Origin: Planctomycetota bacterium
GTDB lineage: Bacteria > Planctomycetota > Phycisphaerae > SM23-33
NCBI GenBank assembly: GCA_012729725.1
Contig: JAAYCO010000154.1
Coordinates: forward strand, 1 to 35,734
DNA: 35,734 nucleotides
Direction of reading: 5' to 3'
The notes below the pieces were generated by a model. That model was not told where the DNA came from. It did no database searches and saw only the letters and a program-made list of their open reading frames with translations. The position numbers and the translations under genes were made by a program. How positions within the stretch are numbered: position 1 is the first letter of the stretch; every line of letters begins with the position of its first letter. Shown in pieces: positions 23,158-31,095 of the stretch.

Positions 23158-23164
23158 GTCGGGC

Positions 23165-24598
23165 ATGACCAGCGAAAAAGATCACTACACGACGCCGTTG
23201 GCGGGAAGGTACGCCGGCAAGAAGATGCAGGCCCTTTTTGGCGAGCGCCGCAAGTTCACAACCTGGCGGCGAATCTGGCTCTCACTGGCCCAGGCTCAAA
23301 AGGAACTGGGGCTCAACATCTCCACCGAGCAGATCGAGCAGATGTCGGAGCACCTGGAAGACATAGATTTCGCCGCCGCCGCCGAGTATGAGAAGAAATT
23401 CCGCCACGACGTTATGGCTCATGTTCACACCTTCGGCGACGCTGCCCCGCTGGCCAGGCCGATAATTCACCTGGGCGCGACCAGCCAGGACGTCGTTGAC
23501 AACACCGACATGATCATCATGCGCGAGGCGCTGGAGATTATCCGCGACGCACTGGTCAACGTGATCGACGCGCTGGCCGATTTCGCCGATGAACATCGCG
23601 AGCTTCCATGCCTTGGATTCACTCATTACCAGCCCGCACAGCTTGTCACCGTGGGCAAACGGGCCTCGCTCTGGTGCAGCGATTTCCTGCGGGATCTGCG
23701 CGAAGTTGAGCACCGGCTGGAGAATCTGGAATTCCGCGGCATAAAGGGAACAACCGGAACACAGGCAAGCTTTCTTTCGTTGTTCGAAGGCGATCATGAT
23801 CGCACCCGCCGCCTGGAACAGATGGTGGCTGAGAGCTTCGGATTCCAGAAGATCGCGCCGGTCACCGGGCAGACCTACAGCCGAAAGATCGATGCGATGA
23901 TCGCCCAGACTCTCTCGGGCATCGGCGCCAGCACGCACAAGATGTGCAACGACATTCGCCTGCTGGCCAATCTCAAGGAAATCGAGGAGCCCTTCGAAAG
24001 TTCCCAGATAGGCTCAAGCGCCATGGCCTACAAGCGCAATCCGATGCGCTGCGAGCGGGCGACGGGGCTTGCGAGGTTCCTCATGGATATCGCCGCCAGC
24101 CCGCTTCACACCGCTGCTGAGCAATGGCTCGAGCGAACGCTGGACGATTCGGCGAACAAGCGGCTTGCCGTTCCCGAGTCGTTTCTGGCTGCAGATGCGA
24201 TTCTGCGGATCGTGTTGAACGTGGCAAGGGGGCTTGTTGTCTACCCTGCCGCCATTGCCGCCCACATTCAGGCGGAACTGCCGTTCATGGCCACCGAGAA
24301 CATTCTCATGTCCGCGGTCAAGGCCGGCGGCGACCGCCAGGATCTGCACGAGCGAATTCGCCACCACAGCCAGGAGGCGGCCCGCCAGGTAAAGCAGTTC
24401 GGAAGGGCCAACGACCTTATCGACAGGTTGAAGAACGACCCCGCCTTCGACAGCGTTGACATCGACGCGCAGCTCGATCCCGCCCAGTTCGTCGGCAGAA
24501 GCGCCGAACAGGTCGAAGAGTTTATTGCCGAGTACGTCGAACCGGTAAGGGCAAGGTACTCCGGCGTGTTGGGCCAGGACAGCGAACTGAACGTCTGA
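23165..24598 (+). CDS. purB: Adenylosuccinate lyase
   Basis: A 477-residue fumarase/aspartase-superfamily lyase that cleaves SAICAR and adenylosuccinate in purine synthesis. N-terminal [21 protein letters not shown] and the mid-region [13 protein letters not shown] and FTHYQPAQ are typical. The superfamily signature is [14 protein letters not shown], where the family usually has P instead of the third A (SSAMPYKRNP). The region [13 protein letters not shown] completes the active-site set. The start ATG 23165 follows an extended -10-like sequence; the open frame extends 54 nt upstream, but that part overlaps the LigD-like gene. It stands alone from other purine genes here. The assignment is strong, although the Pro-to-Ala change should be noted. 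Confidence 0.93.
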   Translation: MTSEKDHYTTPLAGRYAGKKMQALFGERRKFTTWRRIWLSLAQAQKELGLNISTEQIEQMSEHLEDIDFAAAAEYEKKFRHDVMAHVHTFGDAAPLARPIIHLGATSQDVVDNTDMIIMREALEIIRDALVNVIDALADFADEHRELPCLGFTHYQPAQLVTVGKRASLWCSDFLRDLREVEHRLENLEFRGIKGTTGTQASFLSLFEGDHDRTRRLEQMVAESFGFQKIAPVTGQTYSRKIDAMIAQTLSGIGASTHKMCNDIRLLANLKEIEEPFESSQIGSSAMAYKRNPMRCERATGLARFLMDIAASPLHTAAEQWLERTLDDSANKRLAVPESFLAADAILRIVLNVARGLVVYPAAIAAHIQAELPFMATENILMSAVKAGGDRQDLHERIRHHSQEAARQVKQFGRANDLIDRLKNDPAFDSVDIDAQLDPAQFVGRSAEQVEEFIAEYVEPVRARYSGVLGQDSELNV

Positions 24599-24634
24599 TC
24601 ACTATTCCGAATCGCGCGACCCAACCGGCGGTTG

Positions 24635-24663
24635 TTGACACCGGACCGGGCAAACGATAAGGT
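24635..24663 (+). promoter_or_regulatory. Promoter of the SH3-domain gene
   Basis: A perfect TTGACA is separated from a weak TAAGGT by 17 bp. Transcription would start near 24670, leaving a leader of about 44 nt with AAGGAG before ATG 24714. Confidence 0.6.
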
Positions 24664-24713
24664 AAAACTGATGGAACATGAGGGTCTGTAAGCCACTCGG
24701 CAAGGAGCATGTC

Positions 24714-26423
24714 ATGAGAACGGCGTCGATTATCGTCTTGTGCATGGTGCTTTGCGTCGGCTCGGCCGTTGCGCAGACAACGCAGGCCGCCGGCGAAAGT
24801 TATTTGTTCGTGGGCGAAGTGACCGGCGACAACGTCAACGTTCGCAGCGCCCCGAGCCTTAACGCATACGTCTGCACAAAGGTTCATCGTCCCACCCAGG
24901 TGAAGGTGCTTGATCGTCAGCAGGGCTGGTTGAAGATTTCTCCGCCGGCGGGCTGCTTCAGCATGATAAGCAAGCAGTGGGTGCAGCTTGACGCCGGCGG
25001 CAGCACCGGCACGGTTCTGGGCAACAACGTGCTGGTCAGGGCCGGCGGCGATTTGAGAAGCTCAAACTTCCAGGAGCATCTCAAGTCGCTCAACAAGGGC
25101 GACAAGGTTTCAATCGAGGGCGACGCCGGCGAGTTCTACCGCATCGCGGCCCCTTCCGGCGTTGGTTTCTGGATTTCGGCGGACTACGTCAAGCCCATTG
25201 GCGACATGCCGGCTGTTGACCAGTTTCGGCAGGAAGTGGCGGTTTCAACCGGATCTAAGCCCGCCCAGAGCGGGGTTGTAGCCGCTGTGGCTCCGGCGCC
25301 CACAACGGCCGCCGAGGCTGCGTGGAAACAGGCCGAGGAATCTCTGATGGCCGAATACGCCAAGCCTGTTGAACAGCAGAATCTTGAAGCCATGCTGGCA
25401 AGATACAAGGCCCTGCCCTCCGATGAAGCCCTCAAGCCGTTCATTGATTACCGCGTGCGATTCCTGCAGCAGGCGATAGCCTCGCGCAAAGAGCAGCAGG
25501 CCGTCAACCAGATGCTTGCCGACGCCCAGGCATATCAGAGGCAGATGCAGGCGCAGCGACTCGAACTCGAGATGAATCCCGCGTCAGTGCCGTCGGCGCA
25601 GGCCCCTTACGTTGTGACCGGCGTTCTCTTCCCAAGCGAGATGTTCCCCGGCGGGGCGGGCAAGCCCAAGCGATATCTTCTGCGCGACGCCGCAACCAGA
25701 GAGATTCAGTCATACGTTCAGTCTTCGGGCGGGGTGGACCTCGAATCGTTCGTAGGCAAGAACGTTGGCATTCACGGCGCCAGGAGTTACGACACGTCCA
25801 TCAGGTTCCACCTGGTGGAGGCTCAGGAGGTTGTGATTCTTGAAGGCTTGCCGCCGGAAATGACAGAGGCTCGGCCCCAGGTTATCTTCACGCCGCCGCC
25901 CGCACAGGTGATCACTCCGGAGGTGACCGTCGAGACGCCCGCGGTTACGCCACCGCCGGTGGAGGCTGCCCCGGTTGAGACTCAGCCGGCCCCGGAGATT
26001 ATTGAGGAGCCGATCGTTATCGACATCGCGCCGCCGGCGCCGGTGGCGCCGACGCAGCCCGCCGCACAAGGCATTGTCGAGGCGGAGGTGATCGCGCCGC
26101 CCCAGACTGCCCCTGCCACCGTGCCCCCAAGCGCCCCCGCGCCGGTGGTTGCGCCCGCCACAATGCCCGCTGCCCAAACGCCGGCAGCGCCTGCGACCGC
26201 GCCCGCTACTGAAAGGCCAGCAGCACCAGCCGCCGAGCCTGCTTCCAAACCGCCAGCGCCGACCACCATGCCGGCGATCGCCGCCGTGGCGCCCGCAACT
26301 GCGCCTGTCGACGACGGCCAGCCCAGATCGCCTGGAAAACTGATTGATCTGCTGCCCGGCGTGAAAATGGAACCGCCTGCAAGCAGGCCCGGCCCCAGAA
26401 TCAACGCAAAAGAATACGAATAG
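24714..26423 (+). CDS. Secreted SH3-domain protein with Pro/Ala-rich tail
   Basis: A 569-residue exported protein. The signal peptide (MRTASIIVLCMVLCVGSAVAQ) is cleaved near residue 21. Two bacterial SH3-like modules follow: about 24-85 (GDNVNVRSAPSLNAYVCTKV) and about 88-155 (NNVLVRAGGDLRSSNFQEHL). A helical segment of about 100 residues, rich in Gln and Lys, comes next. From about residue 377 the chain is a long Pro/Ala/Val-rich low-complexity tail to residue 545, which could span peptidoglycan. SH3 modules of this sort often bind cell-wall peptides. AAGGAG 5 nt upstream supports the ATG. It is convergent with the histidine kinase (11 nt between stops). A cell-wall-associated role is inferred, not shown. 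Confidence 0.78.
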   Translation: MRTASIIVLCMVLCVGSAVAQTTQAAGESYLFVGEVTGDNVNVRSAPSLNAYVCTKVHRPTQVKVLDRQQGWLKISPPAGCFSMISKQWVQLDAGGSTGTVLGNNVLVRAGGDLRSSNFQEHLKSLNKGDKVSIEGDAGEFYRIAAPSGVGFWISADYVKPIGDMPAVDQFRQEVAVSTGSKPAQSGVVAAVAPAPTTAAEAAWKQAEESLMAEYAKPVEQQNLEAMLARYKALPSDEALKPFIDYRVRFLQQAIASRKEQQAVNQMLADAQAYQRQMQAQRLELEMNPASVPSAQAPYVVTGVLFPSEMFPGGAGKPKRYLLRDAATREIQSYVQSSGGVDLESFVGKNVGIHGARSYDTSIRFHLVEAQEVVILEGLPPEMTEARPQVIFTPPPAQVITPEVTVETPAVTPPPVEAAPVETQPAPEIIEEPIVIDIAPPAPVAPTQPAAQGIVEAEVIAPPQTAPATVPPSAPAPVVAPATMPAAQTPAAPATAPATERPAAPAAEPASKPPAPTTMPAIAAVAPATAPVDDGQPRSPGKLIDLLPGVKMEPPASRPGPRINAKEYE

Positions 26424-26434
26424 AGAGAGATCGC

Positions 26435-27271
26435 TTAGCGGGCCTGGCGAACAGGCTCGCCTTGCGCGGATGCGTATCGAGCCGCCTGCACGGTCTTGGC
26501 GGCAGGGGGGATTTCGGGCTTAATCCGGACGGTGAAAGTTGTGCCTTCCCCCGGCGTGGATGCGACGCTGATCGTGCCGCCCATTCCTTCAAGTATCTGC
26601 CGGCAGATTGCCAGACCCAGCCCGTTGCCGCCGTCCTTGCCCGCCTGCTTGGTGGTGAAGAACGGCTCGAATATCTTGTTCAGGTTCGCCTTGGGTATGC
26701 CGATGCCGTTGTCGTAAACGGTTATCTCTATGTCCTGGCCGGTCTGGACTGCGGAGATTTTTATATATCTTGATCCTGATTTGCTCATCACTGCCGAACG
26801 CGCGTTCATCAGCAGGTTAAGTATCACCTGCTGAAGCTCGACGCGGCGGGTGACTATCTCCAGGCGTGGGGGAATGCTGATTTCAAGACTGATCGAATCC
26901 TTAAGCGGCTCGCGAGCCATCGCCGCCACCGTCTGGGTCGTCAGCGCCAGAAGGTTTTCGCTGGACGCCTCGCCTCCCCTGCCGCTTGTGATGCCAAGAA
27001 GCGCATCGCAGATCGCCGCGGCGCGCTTGCCTCCGTCGGCGGCCTTGGCGACCGCCTTGGTCGCCATCGACGGGTTCATCCTGGCCAGTTGCGCGTAGTT
27101 GATTATCGGCGTCAGTATGTTGTTGAACTCATGAGCGACCATGGCCGTCATGGTTCCCACTGCCGCCAGTTGCTGTGAGCGACGCAACTGGTCGCGCAGC
27201 ATGTTCACCTGCCGCCTGAGGCGGACCACCTGCTGCTGATGGGCGTCTTTACGTTTGGGCGGCGATTTCAA
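26435..27271 (-). CDS. Histidine kinase (soluble, PAS-less)
   Basis: A 278-residue sensor kinase with no transmembrane segment and no recognisable sensor domain. A basic, coiled-coil N-terminus (about 12-35) leads to the phospho-acceptor H47 in MVAHEFNNILTPI. The kinase domain has an N-box (NLLMNARSAV near 156), G1 DNGIGIP, the F-box FEPFFTTK and G2 GNGLGLAICR. TTG 27271 is the best start: AGAGGA sits 6 nt upstream and the open frame beyond it lacks an SD and overlaps the divergent gene. No cognate response regulator is adjacent; the only one in the window is at 7842. It is divergent from a small unknown, with a palindrome between. Confidence 0.84.
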   Translation of the reverse strand: MKSPPKRKDAHQQQVVRLRRQVNMLRDQLRRSQQLAAVGTMTAMVAHEFNNILTPIINYAQLARMNPSMATKAVAKAADGGKRAAAICDALLGITSGRGGEASSENLLALTTQTVAAMAREPLKDSISLEISIPPRLEIVTRRVELQQVILNLLMNARSAVMSKSGSRYIKISAVQTGQDIEITVYDNGIGIPKANLNKIFEPFFTTKQAGKDGGNGLGLAICRQILEGMGGTISVASTPGEGTTFTVRIKPEIPPAAKTVQAARYASAQGEPVRQAR

Positions 27272-27331
27272 AGTATTCCTCTTGTCTTTTCCGCTGGCTG
27301 CGATTATGCAAACACACTGTCCGCTTATCCT

Positions 27332-27346
27332 GTTTTCGGCGAAAAC
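27332..27346. promoter_or_regulatory. Inverted repeat between kinase and small unknown
   Basis: GTTTTCG-G-CGAAAAC is a 15-nt inverted repeat in the 93-nt divergent intergenic region. It lies 19 nt ahead of ATG 27365 and 60 nt from the kinase start, so it could serve as an operator for either gene. Confidence 0.3.
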
Positions 27347-27364
27347 GCCGCGGAACTTGAGAAT

Positions 27365-27637
27365 ATGGAACCTGCCCATCAGCTTTCGGCATTGATGGAC
27401 CTGGCGGAATCGCTTGGCATAGAGATACGGCGCGCGCCGATGTCGGGCGATTTCTCGACGCATCCGGGCGGGTCGTTCATCCGCCTCAAGGGGCGATCCA
27501 TTCTTTTTATTGACCCCTCGGCCGCCTGGAACGACCAGGTTGCCGCTGCCGCTTTGGCGCTTAAGGGCAGAAAGGAACTTGACGGCATGTTCCTTCCGCC
27601 GGAGATTCGGGATCTCATCGAAAACACTTCGCAATGA
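27365..27637 (+). CDS. Conserved small protein of unknown function
   Basis: A 90-residue cytoplasmic protein. Its layout, LGIEIRRAPMSG..., then a Gly/Arg-rich turn, then GRSILFIDPSA, then a helix ending ELDGMFLPPEIRDLIE, recalls small conserved planctomycete proteins of unknown role. No metal or catalytic motif is visible. ATG 27365 is chosen; the frame is open upstream into the kinase region but without an SD, and only a weak GAG precedes this ATG. It is divergent from the kinase, and acpS begins 48 nt after its stop. A regulatory or adaptor role with the kinase is only a guess from position. Confidence 0.6.
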   Translation: MEPAHQLSALMDLAESLGIEIRRAPMSGDFSTHPGGSFIRLKGRSILFIDPSAAWNDQVAAAALALKGRKELDGMFLPPEIRDLIENTSQ

Positions 27638-27672
27638 CCCGCCGAACCCTTCGCGCGGGCCGTGCGCTGATG

Positions 27673-27678
27673 TATGAT
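27673..27678 (+). promoter_or_regulatory. -10-like TATGAT ahead of acpS
   Basis: TATGAT ends 7 nt before ATG 27686, again with no SD between, matching the leaderless arrangement seen at other genes in this window. Confidence 0.35.
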
Positions 27679-27685
27679 TCCTGCC

Positions 27686-28090
27686 ATGAATGTCATGCTT
27701 CCGGTTACAAGCGTTGTTTCTCACGGCGTCGATATGGTGGACTGCGCGCGGCTTGGTGAAATGATCAAGCGGCACGGCTCGCGGTTCGTGGATCGCGTTT
27801 TCACGCGTCACGAGCAGGATTACTGCATGAACAGGAAGCGTCAGATCGAGCACCTGGCGGGCAGATTCGCCGCCAAGGAGGCGGTGTTGAAGGTGCTTGG
27901 CACGGGCTGGCGAAACGGCATTCGCTGGACCGACATCGAGGTTCGCAACGAGCCTTCGGGACAGCCCGTGGTGCGCCTGAGTGGCGAATGCCGCCGACTT
28001 GCCGACCAGCTTGGGCTTGGTCGAATTCTTATATCCATCAGCCACATCGAGACGCACGCAATAGCATCGGCTATTGGAACAAGCGTATGA
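27686..28090 (+). CDS. acpS: Holo-[acyl-carrier-protein] synthase
   Basis: A 134-residue 4'-phosphopantetheinyl transferase that attaches phosphopantetheine from CoA to acyl carrier protein. The magnesium ligands D16 (SHGVDMVDCARL) and E65 (FAAKEAVLKVLGTG) are present, and the C-terminal SISH motif (ISISHIETHA) completes the active site. ATG 27686 is preferred because the in-frame start at 27674 would add MIPA without an SD. Its stop overlaps the lpxB ATG (ATGA), so the pair is translationally coupled. Linking ACP maturation to lipid A assembly makes sense because acyl-ACPs feed that pathway. Confidence 0.93.
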   Translation: MNVMLPVTSVVSHGVDMVDCARLGEMIKRHGSRFVDRVFTRHEQDYCMNRKRQIEHLAGRFAAKEAVLKVLGTGWRNGIRWTDIEVRNEPSGQPVVRLSGECRRLADQLGLGRILISISHIETHAIASAIGTSV

Positions 28091-29271
28091 GCCTCGACAG
28101 ATCCGTCAGGCGTCGCGGGCCGGCGACGATATTTCTGTCCGCGGCTGAGGCCAGCGGCGACGCACACGCCGCCAAGCTGATCCGCTCCCTTCGGACGCTT
28201 CTGCCCGATGCGCGATTCATCGGCGTCGCGGGCGAACAGATGGCTGCGGCGGGGTGCGAGGTTGTCGAGGACATGACCAAAAACGCCGGAATGCTGGCGG
28301 CGCCGGTGCTCAAGGCGGGCTATTACTATCGCCGTATCCGCCGCATTCAAAAGGTGATTGCCTCCCTGGCGCCCGACGTTCACGTGCCCGTTGACAGCCC
28401 TGCCCTGAACTGGCACCTGGCTCGCGCCGCCAAGGACGCCGGCTCTTCGGTTGTGTACTACATTGCGCCGCAGGTGTGGGCGTGGGCGCCGTGGCGAGTG
28501 AAGAAACTTGCCGCCCTTGCCGACCACGTGGCGTGCATCCTGCCGTTTGAGCAGGAGTATCTTCGCGCTCGCGGCGTGAACGCCACGTATGTCGGCCACC
28601 CGATATGTGAAGATGCGCCTCAGGCGCGGGAATTGCCCGACATTACGGATGCATGGTTCACGGGTTCATGGCGGGTTGCCTTGCTTCCGGGCAGCAGGCC
28701 CGCTGAGATCCGCGGCCATACAGATCCGCTGATTGCGGTGGCGAAGGCCATTCGCCGGCGCTGGCCGAAGGCCAGGTGTTCATTTGCCGCGATTAACGAC
28801 GCCTCGGCAGCCGACATTCGCAGGCGAATCGACAGGCAGGGCGCAAATGATATCGACGTTGTGGTTGGAACCAGCGCCGCCCTGGAAGTGCTTTCAACAT
28901 CAAGCTTCGCCGTCGCCGGCAGTGGAACAGTAACTCTGCAAGCGGCGTGGTACGGCGTGCCAATGGTTATTTTCTACCGCACGGGTCTGCTGATGCGGGC
29001 GCTTTACCGCACGGTAGGGCGATGCAAGCGTCTGCTGGCGACGCCGCACCTGTCGCTTGTGAACATTCTCGCCGGCAGGCGACTGGTGCCCGAGCTGATG
29101 CCCTGGAAGGGCGACACCCGCCAGTTGATCCGCAGCGTGCTGGAAGTGATGAACGACCTTGGCTACCTGCATGAAGTGCGCGCCGAGCTCAAGAACATTG
29201 TTGCCCGGCTGCACACGCCGCAATCAGCCAGCGATAACGCAGCGGGCATTATCGCCGGATACGTGCGTTAG
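28087..29271 (+). CDS. lpxB: Lipid-A-disaccharide synthase
   Basis: A 394-residue GT19 glycosyltransferase that condenses UDP-diacylglucosamine with lipid X to the lipid A disaccharide at the cytoplasmic membrane face. Typical segments are IFLSAAEASGDAHAAKLI, FIGVAGEQMAAAG, IAPQVWAWAPWR and YVGHPI, with the UDP-binding LLPGSRPAEI and VAGSGTVTLQAAW later. It overlaps acpS by 4 nt. The stop overlaps the stop of the convergent GT2 gene by 3 nt. The presence of lpxB, a LAB_N protein and a GmhB-like phosphatase suggests an LPS-type outer membrane. Confidence 0.94.
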   Translation: MSLDRSVRRRGPATIFLSAAEASGDAHAAKLIRSLRTLLPDARFIGVAGEQMAAAGCEVVEDMTKNAGMLAAPVLKAGYYYRRIRRIQKVIASLAPDVHVPVDSPALNWHLARAAKDAGSSVVYYIAPQVWAWAPWRVKKLAALADHVACILPFEQEYLRARGVNATYVGHPICEDAPQARELPDITDAWFTGSWRVALLPGSRPAEIRGHTDPLIAVAKAIRRRWPKARCSFAAINDASAADIRRRIDRQGANDIDVVVGTSAALEVLSTSSFAVAGSGTVTLQAAWYGVPMVIFYRTGLLMRALYRTVGRCKRLLATPHLSLVNILAGRRLVPELMPWKGDTRQLIRSVLEVMNDLGYLHEVRAELKNIVARLHTPQSASDNAAGIIAGYVR

Positions 29272-30803
29272 TTCTTGTCGGCTTCCACAAGTTGCAGCTG
29301 GGGCGCCGAAGCAAGCCGCCGTTCCCTGGCGGTCCTGCGCTCGCCAAGGAAGCTCATTATCGACACGTAGTAGAAGCCGAACGCGAAGATCAGCATGAAC
29401 GGCGTGCTCAGCAGGCGGTTTATGCTGGTGAGGCTCCAGATGAAGCACACCGTCATGTACAAGCCGAAGGCGAACTCGATGTAGGGCAGCAGGTTGCGGC
29501 GCTTCTTTCGCGGGCCGACGAACGTCTCCTGCGTGATGTCGCCGCAGCCGTACTTGGGCGTGCGAACGAACTCGCTCTTCTTTCCGATGAAAGCCTCGAT
29601 TACGCCTTTGGCGTTGGATACGCTCATGCCGACGCCAAGCGCCATGAGCATGGGCATGAACTTGATCGCGGTTCGCCAGTCGCCCATCACCTCCACCTGG
29701 CTTGCCATGTAGAACACGGTTACCGACATGGTGGCCAGTGCGAAGACGCCGATGTCGAATATCGCTCGCCAGGCGGTTCCATTCTCCAGCGGCACGCTCT
29801 GGATGCACATCGCCGGGAACAGCATCAGCACCAGCATCAGCATGTACAGGTGCACGGTGAAGCATGTCAGGTGGAAGAACGCTTCAAGCTTCACCTTCAG
29901 CGAGGCCTTGGACATCATCACCTTGGGCAGGATTTTCAGCGCGGTCTGCGCGCCGCCCTTTGTCCAGCGGAACTGCTGGGCCTTGAAGGCGTTCATCTCG
30001 GGCGGAAGCTCGGCGGGGGATTTCAGGTCCGGCAGGAAGATGAACTTCCAGCCCTTCAACTGCGCCCTGTAAGACAGGTCAAGGTCCTCGGTCAGCGTAT
30101 CGTGATGCCACCCGCCCGCATCCTCTATGGCCGTGCGACGCCACGTGCCGGCGGTGCCGTTGAACGCCATGAACCGCTCGCTGCGGTTGCGGGCGACGTG
30201 CTCGATGCCGAAGTGTCCGTCAAGGAACAGGGCCTGCGACCTGGTCAGCAGGCTGTCGTTGCGGTTGATGTGTTCCCATCTTGTCTGGACAACGCACACC
30301 TTGGGATCGGTAAAATAGTGAATCGAACGGTTGAGGAAGTCCTTGTCCGGCACGAAATCGGCGTCGAAGATGGCGATGAACTCGCCGGTGGCGGTCTGCA
30401 TGCCGTTGGTCAGGGCTCCTGCCTTGTACCCGCCGCGGTTGGTGCGGTGGATGTACTCGATATCGAAGCCTTGTGCGCGGGCCTGCTCGACGGCGCTTGA
30501 GGCTATCTGGACCGTGTCGTCGGTGCTGTCGTCGAGAACCTGGATCTGGAGCAGCTCGCGCGGATAGTCCAGCAGGCAGGTTCGCTCGATGATTCGTTTG
30601 GCAACCAGCCGCTCGTTATACATGGGCAACTGGATGGTAACCCTGGGCAACTGCTCGAACTTGCCCGCGACGGGCACCTTCTTGCGATGCCGGAAGTAGA
30701 GATACACAAGCACGTAGCGGTGCAGGCCGAACAGCGAGACCATCACCAGCATCAGCGTGTAAATCGACATAAACGCATTGTGCGCGGCTGCCGACCAATC
30801 CAT
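29268..30803 (-). CDS. Processive glycosyltransferase, GT2 (cellulose-synthase-like)
   Basis: A 511-residue membrane GT2. One N-terminal helix (about 11-36) leads to the catalytic domain with the D,D,D,QxxRW set: DDSTDD (91-96), DAD (147-149), TED (238-240) and QQFRW (276-280). About five hydrophobic segments follow. This is the plan of processive synthases such as BcsA-like and mannan or hyaluronan-type enzymes, which polymerise a sugar and move it across the inner membrane. No PilZ c-di-GMP domain is seen. ATG 30803 is preferred; the frame can also start at GTG 30809, 3 nt from an AGGAAGG. It is convergent with lpxB. The polymer is unknown. Confidence 0.87.
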   Translation of the reverse strand: MDWSAAAHNAFMSIYTLMLVMVSLFGLHRYVLVYLYFRHRKKVPVAGKFEQLPRVTIQLPMYNERLVAKRIIERTCLLDYPRELLQIQVLDDSTDDTVQIASSAVEQARAQGFDIEYIHRTNRGGYKAGALTNGMQTATGEFIAIFDADFVPDKDFLNRSIHYFTDPKVCVVQTRWEHINRNDSLLTRSQALFLDGHFGIEHVARNRSERFMAFNGTAGTWRRTAIEDAGGWHHDTLTEDLDLSYRAQLKGWKFIFLPDLKSPAELPPEMNAFKAQQFRWTKGGAQTALKILPKVMMSKASLKVKLEAFFHLTCFTVHLYMLMLVLMLFPAMCIQSVPLENGTAWRAIFDIGVFALATMSVTVFYMASQVEVMGDWRTAIKFMPMLMALGVGMSVSNAKGVIEAFIGKKSEFVRTPKYGCGDITQETFVGPRKKRRNLLPYIEFAFGLYMTVCFIWSLTSINRLLSTPFMLIFAFGFYYVSIMSFLGERRTARERRLASAPQLQLVEADKN

Positions 30804-30868
30804 TTGCACTAGCCTTCCTGATCTGAATGGAAAACCGCCGGCGGCAAAGCCCGCTCGGCGACCTCACA

Positions 30869-30896
30869 ATTGTATAGTGCCCCCACAGGGCGTCAA
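30869..30896 (-). promoter_or_regulatory. Promoter of the GT2 gene
   Basis: TTGACG and TACAAT are separated by 16 bp on the minus strand, each with five of six matches. Transcription would start near 30862 and leave a leader of about 59 nt. Confidence 0.7.
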
Positions 30897-31095
30897 GGGT
30901 CTAGCCAGCCCTCGAAAGGGCAGAGGGCGGCTTTGGCTTCCGCGTTCTGGGCGGGACGGGCGTGCAAAGCTCGAAAATGATTGCCAATGGGGTGGCTGGG
31001 CGGGATAATAACGCGAATTGTTCCGCCATACACTCTGTGTCTATCGGCAAACAACAAGTTCAAATTGTCTCTGCAAAAGTAAACTGGATAGAACA
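30897..31095. other. Intergenic region upstream of the carbohydrate genes
   Basis: The gap between the divergent GT2 and GH28-like genes is 292 nt. Besides the GT2 promoter it holds a small hairpin, GCCCT-CGAA-AGGGC (30908-30921). The AT-rich last 80 nt contain TTGTCT (31065) and GATAGA (31087) with a 16-bp spacer, but that leaves only 3 nt before ATG 31096, so it is not a convincing promoter. No small gene or clear operator was found. Confidence 0.5.
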
